Shown: positions 18,111 to 26,902, counted from the stretch's first letter. The stretch: DNA of 64,000 nucleotides from CAXBNB01 sp040151475 (GCF_040151475.1 NZ_JBDKWG010000130.1:110924-174923); one strand, 5' to 3'. Notes: a model not told the origin generated them from the letters alone. Translations and numbers: made by a program.

Positions 18111-18710
18111 ATGATCAGTACAAGTAATAACTTTTCATCGCTACTTACCATCGCTATTGTGACTCTGGCATTATGCTCATGCGCCTCATCCAAAGTCATT
18201 CAGTATCTGGATGAAGGGTCTGATTTCAAAGAATACCATACTTTTAAAATCATTAATTTTAAAACAGACAATAAAGAATATTCAAATGAAGGAAATGCCT
18301 TTGTTGATAGCGTAGAAACCTATATAGCCAATGAGATGCAAGCCAAAGGCTATGTACCTGATAATAAATCAGACCTACTGGTTCGCTATGAGTTGATTTC
18401 AGGTGTAGAATCAGAAGTAAACTACAACAATTCCAACTATTACCGTAATCCCGGCCGTGGCTATTACAGCCCCTTTTATGATCCTTACTTCTATGGACCA
18501 AGTAGCTCAAGACATATTGAAGGAATACTATTGCTGGAAATCAAAGAACGAAAAACAAGAAAGCTGGTATGGCAAGGAAGCCTGGACTTGAAATATTCAA
18601 AGAAAAGCAGCGACAACAATCTTGAATTGTTGAAAAATACTTTGCTGAAAATATTCAAAACTTACCCTTATGAAGCTGGAAGTGATAAACCTGTGATACA
18701 AAAAGACTGA
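18111..18710 (+). CDS. DUF4136 lipoprotein
   Basis: The 199 residues start with a signal peptide and lipobox (LALCSC, lipidated Cys near residue 24) followed by ASSKVIQYLDEGSDFKEYHT, NEMQAKGYVPDNKSDLLVRY and a Tyr/Pro-rich centre (PGRGYYSPFYDPYFYG). This matches DUF4136, a family of envelope lipoproteins common in Bacteroidota and Proteobacteria. The role is unknown. Confidence 0.85.
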   Translation: MISTSNNFSSLLTIAIVTLALCSCASSKVIQYLDEGSDFKEYHTFKIINFKTDNKEYSNEGNAFVDSVETYIANEMQAKGYVPDNKSDLLVRYELISGVESEVNYNNSNYYRNPGRGYYSPFYDPYFYGPSSSRHIEGILLLEIKERKTRKLVWQGSLDLKYSKKSSDNNLELLKNTLLKIFKTYPYEAGSDKPVIQKD

Positions 18711-18795
18711 CTTCATTTTGGCGAAAAGTCATTTTTAGAGAAAAAAACTAAGAATAGTTATATTTTATTTTGACAGACTACAATAAAACTCTTAC

Positions 18796-18810
18796 AGACA
18801 AAATTTGTCT
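18796..18810. promoter_or_regulatory. 15-bp palindrome upstream of a small gene
   Basis: AGACAAAATTTGTCT is a perfect palindrome around a central A, 48 nt before the ATG at 18859. A related half (GACAGAC) occurs 20 nt upstream. It has the form of a dimeric repressor operator; the regulator is unknown. Confidence 0.35.
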
Positions 18811-18858
18811 AATTTAATTTTCAGGTGTATCTTCAAGTGTTCAGCAAATAAGAAAACT

Positions 18859-19125
18859 ATGAAAATTGAAGTAATAGACTTTGTACCTGAAAAAACCAAA
18901 GGCTCTTTTTTTAAATCAGGGGAAGTTCAAAAATTCGAAACCATACTGGAAGAAGTAAATGATTGGATAGAAAAAAACAGTAATGTGGATATTATGAACA
19001 TTGAAACTGTTGTTCTACCAAATATCCACGAAGAAGAAGGCAGCTTTGATACAGAGCTGTTTACAGGTGGTGAAACCCACTCACAATGGTATCAACTCAT
19101 TAGAGTATGGTATCGTATGAAATAG
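18859..19125 (+). CDS. Small conserved-looking protein of unknown function
   Basis: The preferred ATG at 18859 (MKIEVIDFVPEKTKGSFFKS) gives 88 residues; the frame extends upstream to 18805 but that part is Cys-rich and unlike the rest. The protein is acidic and soluble, with one predicted helix (EVQKFETILEEVNDWIEKN) and a C-terminal QWYQLIRVWYRM. This resembles short proteins found singly in Cytophagales, but I cannot name a family. It converges on the SGNH hydrolase gene over a strong terminator. Confidence 0.65.
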   Translation: MKIEVIDFVPEKTKGSFFKSGEVQKFETILEEVNDWIEKNSNVDIMNIETVVLPNIHEEEGSFDTELFTGGETHSQWYQLIRVWYRMK

Positions 19126-19147
19126 ATAACATATATACACTAAAGTC

Positions 19148-19192
19148 ATACTTTTTTGCATTAGCAACGTGGCAGTTGTAGCAAAAAAGTAT
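19148..19192. terminator. Bidirectional terminator between convergent genes
   Basis: ATACTTTTTTGC (19148-19159) and GCAAAAAAGTAT (19181-19192) form a perfect 12-bp outer stem; CAAC/GTTG pairs inside. The stem itself supplies a T6 run in both directions. It lies between the stops at 19125 and 19194. Confidence 0.8.
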
Positions 19193-19193
19193 T

Positions 19194-19907
19194 CTACTCA
19201 AAATATTTGAAAATCTCTTCTGCTATCAAAAGGTGCCCTTTTCTATTTGGATGATTTACTTGCGACATAAATATGGATATGCTATCACCGACAATTACTT
19301 TGGCTTTAAATAAACTATAGCTGTCCACTAAGCCTAGTCCATAATCTTTTGCCAGTTGCTCTATTTGTTGGGCATGTTGTTCCAGTTCATTATCAGGTTC
19401 TAAGATGTTTACTCTTTGATCGGGTGATGGCGTTAATAAAATAACTTTTATTTTCTTTTCCAACGCTCTTTTTATCATTTTACTCCAATATTCTTTCGAT
19501 TTTTTCAATCCTATCCCTCTGTCGTTCAACGCATAATCTATGAACAAAACATCAGGCCTATGTGTCAAAACCTCATTTTCAAAACGTTTTTCCCCACTCT
19601 GTGAATTTTCCCCTCCAATAGATGTGTTGATCACATTAATCACTGCAAAAGGATATTTGGTTTTAAGTTTTTCCAACAGCAAATAAGGGTATGCCGACAG
19701 AGTATTTACCACAGGAGTTTTGAAATACCCGGCTGGCACGGAATGTCCATGAAACACCAGGTTGACAGTACGGTTTTCAGGCCATTCTTTATTCAATTCT
19801 TTTTTAATATCTGTCAGATAAAACTGTGGGTCAGCTATCTCATTTTGAGCTTTTAAATCAAAATAGAATAAAGTGATGTAAAGGAGAAGCAGCCAAAGGT
19901 TTTTCAT
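19194..19907 (-). CDS. Secreted SGNH/GDSL-type hydrolase
   Basis: The ATG at 19907 gives 237 residues with a signal peptide (MKNLWLLLLYITLFYFDLKA); a longer reading to 20003 adds an unlikely N terminus. NLVFHGHSVPAGY holds the first block (Ser near HGHS), GGENSQSGEKRF the second, FIDYALNDRGIG the third, and VNHPNRKGH the D/N-x-x-H block. It probably hydrolyses an acyl or acetyl ester of an extracellular polymer; the substrate is unknown. Confidence 0.82.
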   Translation of the reverse strand: MKNLWLLLLYITLFYFDLKAQNEIADPQFYLTDIKKELNKEWPENRTVNLVFHGHSVPAGYFKTPVVNTLSAYPYLLLEKLKTKYPFAVINVINTSIGGENSQSGEKRFENEVLTHRPDVLFIDYALNDRGIGLKKSKEYWSKMIKRALEKKIKVILLTPSPDQRVNILEPDNELEQHAQQIEQLAKDYGLGLVDSYSLFKAKVIVGDSISIFMSQVNHPNRKGHLLIAEEIFKYFE

Positions 19908-20133
19908 AGAATCATATATTGAATAATACCTAAAATCAGAAGACACAGCTTCCAACCATATAAAAACAAGTTTTGAATTTAAATACCTTTGTGAACTTTT
20001 CAAAAGTCTCTTCTGGTTGGTAATTTTTTAAAAAAACAAGTTGATGACTTCCACAGATCATTTTTAAAAAAAAGTTAATTTCCCAGGTGATATAAATGCC
20101 AAAATTTGAACTTATATACAAACAGCAATATAT

Positions 20134-20673
20134 ATGTTAATGATCAAAACACCTATAGCAGAAAATGAAACCAAACAGGAACAGTTTACTCAGTTGTATC
20201 TGAATGTATTTCCTTTGGTTGCCAAATACATCAGTAACGCCGGAGGCAATCTTGATGAAACCCGAGATGTGTTTCAAGAGGCATTATTGGTTTATTATGA
20301 AAAAATGGTACTCTTAAATTTCGAGCCACATACCAACCCAAAAGCTTACATTCTGGGAATATCCAAAAATATTTGGCTAAAGAAAAAAGGACAGGAGATC
20401 AATACTGAACCAATTGAAAATTTGGAATTAAGTGAAAATCAGAATATAGAACCTGCTTCGGAAAAGATCCTATTGTACCTGCAACAATCCGGCAAAAAGT
20501 GTATGGATATGCTTCAGTCTTTTTATTATGAAAAAATGTCAATGGCTAATTTATCCAATCATTTCGGCTTTCGAAATGAAAGGTCTGCTACCGTTCAAAA
20601 ATACAAATGCCTTGAAAAGGTCAGGGATGTAATAAGAAAAAAATCGCTTAATTATGAGGACTTCCTTAATTGA
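20134..20673 (+). CDS. Sigma-70 family RNA polymerase sigma factor
   Basis: The 179 residues carry region 2 (NLDETRDVFQEALLVYYEKM, about 38-57; NPKAYILGISKNIWLKKK) and a region 4-like helix-turn-helix (MANLSNHFGFRNERSATVQK then YKCLEKVRDVI). It is a divergent ECF-type factor. ATG codons at 20134 and 20140 are equally plausible starts. Its end overlaps the next frame by 20 nt, and a ClpP paralogue follows, so these three genes form a compact operon. Confidence 0.82.
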   Translation: MLMIKTPIAENETKQEQFTQLYLNVFPLVAKYISNAGGNLDETRDVFQEALLVYYEKMVLLNFEPHTNPKAYILGISKNIWLKKKGQEINTEPIENLELSENQNIEPASEKILLYLQQSGKKCMDMLQSFYYEKMSMANLSNHFGFRNERSATVQKYKCLEKVRDVIRKKSLNYEDFLN

Positions 20674-20923
20674 AACTGCCCAAATAGATCAGCTGGTACA
20701 AAAACAAGGCGATCCGGGAGAACGCCTGCTTATGGAAGCCAGAATACAGGTAAATGATGAGCTGTCAGAGAAAGTTAATTTTCAAGTAATGGCTTATAAT
20801 ATCATTCATGAATATGGTAGAAGAAAACTCCGAAAAGAAATTGCTCAAATCGACAAACAACTATTTACAAGTCGAAAACACCTGGACTTTAGAAACAAAA
20901 TCTTGTCTTATTTTATAAAATGA
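20654..20923 (+). CDS. Small charged protein between sigma factor and ClpP
   Basis: The 89-residue protein overlaps the sigma gene by 20 nt and ends 6 nt before the preferred clpP ATG. It is helical and highly charged (MRTSLIETAQIDQLVQKQGD; EYGRRKLRKEIAQIDKQLF). There is no membrane segment or signal peptide. In Bacteroidota the gene after such sigma factors often encodes an anti-sigma or accessory factor, but I do not recognise this family. Location suggests it either controls the sigma factor or is a substrate or partner of the adjacent protease. Confidence 0.7.
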   Translation: MRTSLIETAQIDQLVQKQGDPGERLLMEARIQVNDELSEKVNFQVMAYNIIHEYGRRKLRKEIAQIDKQLFTSRKHLDFRNKILSYFIK

Positions 20924-20929
20924 TTGCTA

Positions 20930-21574
20930 ATGATTGCTCAATCTAATGTGATTCCCATGGTCATTGACCAAAGTGAAAGAGGAGAACGATCTTACGATAT
21001 CTACAGCCTGTTGCTAAAAGAGCGTATTGTTTTTTTAGGAACATCAATTAACGATCAGGTAGCCAATTTGATAGTAGCTCAATTACTTTATCTCAATAGC
21101 CAGGATCCGAAAAAACAAATAGACATGTACATACAGTCTCCGGGAGGAAGTGTCTATGCCGGACTGGCCATTTATGATGCCATGCAAATGATTTCCGCAC
21201 CCGTATCTACTGTGGCTGTCGGCTTTTCTGGAAGCATGGCAACAGCCTTGCTTACATGTGGAGAAAAAGGTAAGCGATTTGCTTTGCCACAAGCTACCAT
21301 CCACATGCACCCAACTGGTGGTGGAAGCAAAGGATATACCGAAGATGTCCGTATTGCCACCAGAGAACAAGAGCGCTTGCAAACTCAACTCTTCCACATT
21401 ATGGGGCAGAATTCCGGGCATTCATGGAAAGAAATAGAGGATTTTTTCTTAAGGGATAAATTCCTAAATGCGCTAGAAGCAAAAGAATATGGGTTAATTG
21501 ATGAAGTATTAGGCGATGTATCAAACCTCATCAGCATACAAAACAAAGAACCCGAAGTGAGGGTGAATGTTTAA
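20930..21574 (+). CDS. clpP: ClpP-family serine protease paralogue
   Basis: This 214-residue protein matches ClpP throughout: RSYDIYSLLLKERIVFLG, QSPGGSVYAGLAIYDAMQ, FSGSMATALLTCGEKGKRFA with the nucleophile Ser, TIHMHPTGGGSKG with the catalytic His, and FLRDKFLNALEAKEYGLIDE with the Asp. The usual MIHQP block reads IHMHPT, so it looks like a paralogue rather than the canonical housekeeping ClpP. No clpX follows. ATG at 20930 is preferred over a TTG at 20924. It is the third gene of the sigma-ORF-clpP operon. Confidence 0.9.
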   Translation: MIAQSNVIPMVIDQSERGERSYDIYSLLLKERIVFLGTSINDQVANLIVAQLLYLNSQDPKKQIDMYIQSPGGSVYAGLAIYDAMQMISAPVSTVAVGFSGSMATALLTCGEKGKRFALPQATIHMHPTGGGSKGYTEDVRIATREQERLQTQLFHIMGQNSGHSWKEIEDFFLRDKFLNALEAKEYGLIDEVLGDVSNLISIQNKEPEVRVNV

Positions 21575-21591
21575 CTGACCAAAGAAACAAG

Positions 21592-22776
21592 TTATAACAC
21601 AACCTTCTCCTTCAAATCCACTATACCTTTGGTAAGGTTATTGAAATATCTTTTGCTGCCGAGGTAGCGGTTGACATTCATAGAATCGTAAAGCGGTGAG
21701 TTTGGATTCACTGAGCTTATTCTTACATTTTTGGAGGCGTGGATAAACTCACCATCTCCCATCCAAATAGCCACATGAGTAGTTTTCTGTTTGGTGGAAT
21801 CAGTAGCCGGCCTACCAAAAAACAACAAATCCCCAACTTCCAGTCCTTCAAATTTCAAGTCTGTATCTACAGCAAGTCCTTCGTTTACCTGCTGAGAAGC
21901 ATCTCTGGGAATAATCAGGCCATTCATGAAATAGACTGTTTTGGTGAAGCCGGAACAATCTACGGCTTTGGATGATGTTCCTCCCCACAAGTACGGCAGG
22001 CCTTTCATGCTCAGGGCATTTGATCGGATTAAGGCTGCTCTCCTTTCCAGGTTAGTTAGCCATTCAGTATATTTTTCAGACTTTGATTTTTCAATAAATC
22101 CCAGCCGGCCATCAGGGTATTGCACTTCATAAAAATCACCCACATCTTCCGAGAATTTGAGCATGCAACCCATGACAATATCTCCCACAATAGCTGTTGA
22201 TATTTCAGGGTACTGGTACACGTTTCCTGTTGTAGCCAGAAAAATCACCTTTTCAGACAAATCCCATACATCAAAGCTGTTTTCATTCATGGAAACAAAT
22301 CCTCCGTGATCTATCCATGAAATGTATTTGTCCGGGGTTTGTACCAAATACCACTCTCCTTCTTTTTTCAAGATCCGAATTCCAGTACCCAAAGTTGCCT
22401 GAGTTGCCAGTTCAGCAGAGTGCTTTGGCAAAGAGCGAATATTAGCCACAGAATTATTAATCACTCCAAAAGTCTCCCCTTTCAAATCAGCATCAGGCAA
22501 TAGATTCACTTCATCTTTTACTTCCAATCCTTCTTTTTGCAACCTTGTCTTCAGATCACTGATAGCTGCTTTTTGATCAGTGTCACCTGTAAGCACAACA
22601 TTATTTCCATCCAAAGTGGCTTTTACATCAAAAATAGCCACCCGTTTATCCGGGGCATATTCGGTCTTTATCTCACTCAAGATTTGGTCTATCGCATTGT
22701 ACTTTTCAAGTCCATTATTCAGACAACCTGAAAGCATTAATACCGATAAAAGAGTGATTGAAATGACCGTCCTCAT
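21592..22776 (-). CDS. NlpC/P60 lipoprotein with BON-like and SH3 domains (cell-wall peptidase)
   Basis: From ATG 22776 this is 394 residues: MRTVISITLLSVLMLSGCLN is a lipoprotein signal with lipidated Cys18. A BON/SH3-like region follows (VKATLDGNNVVLTGDTDQKA), then bacterial SH3 repeats (GVINNSVANIRSLPKHSAEL; GEWYLVQTPDKYISWI) and a C-terminal NlpC/P60 domain with LWGGTSSKAVDCSGFTKTVY (Cys nucleophile), GDLLFFG and THVAIWMGDGEFIHAS (His). It would cleave peptidoglycan stem peptides, probably gamma-D-Glu-diamino acid bonds. It converges on the clpP gene. Confidence 0.9.
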   Translation of the reverse strand: MRTVISITLLSVLMLSGCLNNGLEKYNAIDQILSEIKTEYAPDKRVAIFDVKATLDGNNVVLTGDTDQKAAISDLKTRLQKEGLEVKDEVNLLPDADLKGETFGVINNSVANIRSLPKHSAELATQATLGTGIRILKKEGEWYLVQTPDKYISWIDHGGFVSMNENSFDVWDLSEKVIFLATTGNVYQYPEISTAIVGDIVMGCMLKFSEDVGDFYEVQYPDGRLGFIEKSKSEKYTEWLTNLERRAALIRSNALSMKGLPYLWGGTSSKAVDCSGFTKTVYFMNGLIIPRDASQQVNEGLAVDTDLKFEGLEVGDLLFFGRPATDSTKQKTTHVAIWMGDGEFIHASKNVRISSVNPNSPLYDSMNVNRYLGSKRYFNNLTKGIVDLKEKVVL

Positions 22777-23115
22777 AATTGTGAATTTTTCTGTTGCGTT
22801 AAATTTAACCAACTCAAATAAATTTCAAGACAAAACAGCAAGCAATCGTTTCAGAATGAAATTCATTTCACAGAAATACCACACATAAACCCGGGCAAAC
22901 TCATTTATAAACAAACCACCATACCGTAAGTTGAAATAGCAGTCAGACAAACCAAATTGCCCCTGTCCTCCCGACGAAGGAGGGATCTTTTTTGCTTATT
23001 CGAGTCAGTAAGATAGATTTCTCCTTCGTCGAAATGACAAAAAGAACTTGCCTAAAGAATGGCCGTCAATGGGTAGGTGTAGTTTTTTGACGGGTTTACT
23101 CTACATTTATGCCAA
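22777..23115. other. 339-bp intergenic region with a dispersed-repeat-like element
   Basis: No gene is supported here. The 3' half holds the inverted repeat at 22965-23038. The part next to 22776 is AT-rich and presumably carries the promoter of the NlpC/P60 gene, but no convincing -7 box was found. Confidence 0.5.
22965..23038. repeat. Imperfect inverted repeat, REP/BIME-like
   Basis: The left arm (22965-22988) and right arm (23015-23038) are 24 nt each and share an exact 11-bp core CGACGAAGGAG in opposite orientation. Flanking bases also pair (GTC at the outer end, ATCT at the inner end). Read outward-in, both copies fit GTCnTnnCGACGAAGGAG followed by nnATCT. Units of this kind recur across Bacteroidota genomes as intergenic palindromes. 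Confidence 0.6.
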
Positions 23116-24477
23116 CTAGTTCATTCTTTTTTTGCGCTGCAAATACCTTTGTTTATCCGCTTCATAGGAATCTACCAATTCCTTGTCGTAGCGGTCTTTG
23201 AAGTTGAGGGTGGGAATCAAAGACTCAGGCATCAGGTCTTTTTTTACAGAAAAGGTCAGTTTTTTATTTTCACCTTTGGTAATGGTAAAGTCATCATATA
23301 CCTCTCCAAGAACAGTTTTCGCCACATAATGGACTGTATTTGGGCTAACGTGTATTTCCTGATACAGTTGAAGCGAAGTACCAATACGCTCTTCCCATTC
23401 GCCAAATTGAACCGCATTTTGATACGGTCCGGCCACAGAAACCACATACACAGGATAATCTGCTCCCATTCTGCCACGTGCATACACATGTTCATGACCT
23501 GTTAGAATTATCGGGACTTGATAGCGTTCGTACAATTCTTTGAATTCAGGAAACCGCACTCCGGGCTTTCGGTTTCTGGCTGATGATTCCATCCCATAAT
23601 GATGAGTGATAAACACCCAGTCACCTTCAAATTCTTTCAAACGCTCTTCTGTCCAGTCATAAATTTCTTTTCTATCCTCTGGAAATTTATATCGGCACAG
23701 GTTAAGTGAAATCACCCTTATGTTGTTGTAGTCCACATAAAAGGTTTCTTCTTTATGCCCTTCCGGCCCATTGTTGGGAAATGCAAAATTCAAAAACCAC
23801 AATGGAGAAATATTATCTCCACTTTTGGCAATTAAGTGTTCATGGTTTCCGGGAGTAGCTACTGTTGGTATGTTTTCAAAAGCCCAACCTCCGGATGGAA
23901 AAAATTCGTTCCAGTTTTCCCTATTCAATCCTCCACGATGTACCATATCTCCTCCAAAGAGCATAAACTTAGCATCAGGGTTGGCAAGTACGGCTTGCCT
24001 GATAGTCCTACTTCCCAATGAATAAATATCTCGTTGAACATCTCCGAAGTAAAGAAATTTAAAGGGTTCGTTTTTGCCTGTTGCAGTACGGAATTCGGAC
24101 CAGGCTGACCAATAGGTACCATCTCCTACCCGATAAGAATACATTGTATTGGATTCCAGTCCCTCCATGTTGGCAGAGTGGTAATTCCAAAGCCCATCGT
24201 CAGAAGTCAATGTGTCAGATTTTGCATGGATTCTGATTATATCGTCTTGAAAAAAAGGAGATGCAGTCGCTTTTACATATTCCAAATAGCCTTTGATCAC
24301 TCCTTCTGAAGTACGCCAGGTCACCGCCTGACTGCTTTCGGGTGCACCTATCCAGGACAGTTTTACGTGATGAGGTTGTTGATAATTGGTTGCACCATCT
24401 GTACTTACCGGAATGGAAGGCTTGCAAGATGCAAGTAAGACTACTGCAACTACTAGTTGTAATATAGATTTGATCAT
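23116..24477 (-). CDS. Purple-acid-phosphatase-like metallophosphoesterase (lipoprotein)
   Basis: From ATG 24477 this is 453 residues with a lipoprotein leader (MIKSILQLVVAVVLLASCKP). An N-terminal fibronectin-like domain (HHVKLSWIGAPESSQAVTWR) precedes the metallophosphoesterase domain with FGDVQRD, FGGDMVHRGG, TPGNHEH, ITHHYG and LTGHEHVYARG. These are the two-metal ligand blocks of purple acid phosphatases. It probably removes phosphate from extracellular or periplasmic esters. It is the last gene of a four-gene operon and is a paralogue of the first (26903-28300). Confidence 0.92.
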   Translation of the reverse strand: MIKSILQLVVAVVLLASCKPSIPVSTDGATNYQQPHHVKLSWIGAPESSQAVTWRTSEGVIKGYLEYVKATASPFFQDDIIRIHAKSDTLTSDDGLWNYHSANMEGLESNTMYSYRVGDGTYWSAWSEFRTATGKNEPFKFLYFGDVQRDIYSLGSRTIRQAVLANPDAKFMLFGGDMVHRGGLNRENWNEFFPSGGWAFENIPTVATPGNHEHLIAKSGDNISPLWFLNFAFPNNGPEGHKEETFYVDYNNIRVISLNLCRYKFPEDRKEIYDWTEERLKEFEGDWVFITHHYGMESSARNRKPGVRFPEFKELYERYQVPIILTGHEHVYARGRMGADYPVYVVSVAGPYQNAVQFGEWEERIGTSLQLYQEIHVSPNTVHYVAKTVLGEVYDDFTITKGENKKLTFSVKKDLMPESLIPTLNFKDRYDKELVDSYEADKQRYLQRKKRMN

Positions 24478-24490
24478 TATAGTTTTATAA

Positions 24491-25348
24491 TTATTTGTGT
24501 TTTTCAATACTCCTGAGGTATTTCAACAAGATCTCAGGGTAGTCTGTTAGAATAACGTTGACTTTCTTTTGTACCAACTCAGAATAAACATCCATTGACT
24601 GCCTAGCCAAAGGATCTGTTTTTTTGATTGAATTGACATTAAGCACTTTATTGTATGGCTTAAGTTCACTGATATAGACCACCTCTCTTTCCTCTTGGTT
24701 ATCACCCAAGTGAATTACATTGGGCGTAAATTTTTTAAGGTCATTTTTGAATTCAGGAGTGTGATATACTTTTTTCATAATAAATGCATCAGGCATCAAC
24801 TTTCTGATTTTCCTGACACTGCCATAGTCTTTGACATAAAAAATGACACGGTCAGACGCCTTCATTTCCATCACTTTTTCCAAAATAACATCCAACTCCT
24901 TTAGTGAATTTTTCAAGTCAAGGTAGAAAAATGCATCGCCAGTTTCCAACTTCAAAACATCTTCCAACGTAGGGATTTTAAATTCTTGAGCATGCACCAA
25001 AGTATCAACCAATCTGAATGATTGGAGTTCAGCAAAAGTGAATTTATTTAATGAACCACTGCCATTTGTGGTTCGATCTATGTCGTCATCATGCATGAGT
25101 ACGGCAATTTCATCTTTGGTCACCCGCACATCTATTTCCACTATATCAGCACCAATGTCAAGGGCTCTTTGAATACCAGCAATTGAGTTTTCAGGAAAAG
25201 AAGACTGGACTCCCCTATGAGCAGCTACTAAAACCACATCATTTGTTGGTGCTAACAGCATTGAACGAACAGTAATTGGTTTTTCTTGAGAAAAAGCTGC
25301 TATTGATAACAAAAACATCAAGCAAACAGTTGATACAAAAAGTCTCAC
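24491..25348 (-). CDS. Glycerophosphodiester phosphodiesterase
   Basis: This 285-residue secreted protein (signal MRLFVSTVCLMFLLSIAAFS) has the GDPD TIM-barrel motifs: AAHRGVQSSFPENSIAG, ADIVEIDVRVTKD and MHDDDIDRTTNGSG, i.e. the HR, ExD and H catalytic residues. It hydrolyses glycerophosphodiesters to sn-glycerol-3-phosphate and an alcohol. Its start overlaps the stop of the ceramidase-like gene by 4 nt, so translation is coupled, and context suggests use in lipid head-group salvage. Confidence 0.93.
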   Translation of the reverse strand: MRLFVSTVCLMFLLSIAAFSQEKPITVRSMLLAPTNDVVLVAAHRGVQSSFPENSIAGIQRALDIGADIVEIDVRVTKDEIAVLMHDDDIDRTTNGSGSLNKFTFAELQSFRLVDTLVHAQEFKIPTLEDVLKLETGDAFFYLDLKNSLKELDVILEKVMEMKASDRVIFYVKDYGSVRKIRKLMPDAFIMKKVYHTPEFKNDLKKFTPNVIHLGDNQEEREVVYISELKPYNKVLNVNSIKKTDPLARQSMDVYSELVQKKVNVILTDYPEILLKYLRSIEKHK

Positions 25349-26898
25349 TTAGTGGGTAGTTGTTCCATTAAACCTTTGAGCTCTGAATGAAGTATGGGAG
25401 CAGTTTCAGGTCCAAGGGAGTTGGTTTCTCCATAAGTTTCTCTTTCGTCAAGGTATAAATAGGGTGGTTCGTCATCCCAGTGGCTTTTTGGTATAATATA
25501 GCCTATCATGTCATTGGCCAATCCGAAAACGAACTTGTACTCTCCCGGCATCAAATCTCGCAACGGTGGAATTTCTACAGGATCGATATCATAGTCTCCT
25601 CCCGGGGGATGCTCTATTCCACCATTTACTATTTCCGGGTAAATTTCACCCGGAACGAAAATAAAACTGGCAGGTCCCATTTTCCAAACGGCTACTTCAG
25701 ACCTGGAACTAAACCAGGAAGAATAGCCTTTATCCAACACACCAAGAAGAGAAGCCAATTTAAACTTGTTGTTGGCTACCGGTAAATAGAGTGTTTTTGA
25801 TATGATATTATGCGAAGTTGACGTATAAGATTGCAAAGTAGAATCTTTCAAAAGATTCAGAGCCAACAGTGCCACGTGATCTCCCTGGGCTTTTGCTTTT
25901 TCAAAAGTAGCTTCCTTATATGCTGTATCCGTTTGAATATCAGGAATAGGAAATCTTGGTGAAGTATGCATCAAACCACCTATAGCTCCATTGATATAAA
26001 GTGCTACTCCACCGATTCCCTCAGCAAATGTAGAATCGTTCTGGCTCACCCCCTCTTCCACTCCCTGTCTGATATAATGCGGAAAATCAGAAGTGATCTG
26101 AATGTTTTTGCTCCACAGTGTCTCAGGATGATTTGCCCATGAAACTATGGTTCCCAATGTTTTATTGGTAGCCTGAGAAACAACCCTCATCAACCTCAAC
26201 CCGGGATCAAAAATATGAGGTTTTCTGGAGTCATCCACTAAATATTTAAGTCGGTCGGAAGTGTCCTGAGCAAATATAATACTGGCAGGTTCAGCTTTCT
26301 CATCTGCTTCAATGAGAGCCAAAGCCGTCTGATCTATAATGTGGTTGACATATTCATCATCAATGCCTGATTTGAAAATACCTGCCCCCCAAATACCTAT
26401 TACATCGGGAGACTCATGATCATGAGTACTCATTACCCCTATGTAGTCAAAATCCGTACTTTCCTGCACTTTCTCCCTGATCTTAGCAATCTGGTCATTC
26501 CCAAAACCTATAGCGTCAATAACCGCAATCCCAATCTTTACTTTGTCATTTTTCAATACCATTACTCTGCTCCACAAACTATCATGAAAACCCTGAGCAG
26601 GTCTGTTTTGGTGAAAACCAGCCAGATAGACTGCATCAAATTCACCATTATTGTTCTTGTCAATATAAGTATCTCCATTATCCGGTTTATATCTCGCATC
26701 CCCATCTGCATCTACCCAGGTATCTATCAGTATCGGATTAATCGTTTTTTTTGAAAAACCCGCAACTATGGGTAACTCAGGAGATGTAATCGTTTTGGTG
26801 TAATCATAACCTGATTTCCGGTCTCTTACATTATAAATTCCAATACCTATCAATACAATGAATACACCTAATAGCAAATAAAGAAAGTATCGTAGCAT
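25345..26898 (-). CDS. Neutral/alkaline ceramidase-like membrane-anchored hydrolase
   Basis: This 517-residue protein has an N-terminal membrane anchor (FLYLLLGVFIVLIGIGIYNV). The zinc-site motifs of the neutral ceramidase N-terminal domain are visible: STHDHESPDVIG and SWANHPETLWSKNIQITSDF. An extra segment rich in Asp/Asn (DADGDARYKPDNGD, DKNNNGEFDAV) near residue 65 resembles calcium-binding loops. The canonical nucleophile block GDVSPN is not present; the equivalent place reads GAIGGLMHTSP. It may therefore hydrolyse a related acyl amide or ester. The genes on both sides are phosphoesterases. Confidence 0.75.
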   Translation of the reverse strand: MLRYFLYLLLGVFIVLIGIGIYNVRDRKSGYDYTKTITSPELPIVAGFSKKTINPILIDTWVDADGDARYKPDNGDTYIDKNNNGEFDAVYLAGFHQNRPAQGFHDSLWSRVMVLKNDKVKIGIAVIDAIGFGNDQIAKIREKVQESTDFDYIGVMSTHDHESPDVIGIWGAGIFKSGIDDEYVNHIIDQTALALIEADEKAEPASIIFAQDTSDRLKYLVDDSRKPHIFDPGLRLMRVVSQATNKTLGTIVSWANHPETLWSKNIQITSDFPHYIRQGVEEGVSQNDSTFAEGIGGVALYINGAIGGLMHTSPRFPIPDIQTDTAYKEATFEKAKAQGDHVALLALNLLKDSTLQSYTSTSHNIISKTLYLPVANNKFKLASLLGVLDKGYSSWFSSRSEVAVWKMGPASFIFVPGEIYPEIVNGGIEHPPGGDYDIDPVEIPPLRDLMPGEYKFVFGLANDMIGYIIPKSHWDDEPPYLYLDERETYGETNSLGPETAPILHSELKGLMEQLPTK

Positions 26899-26902
26899 AG
26901 TC

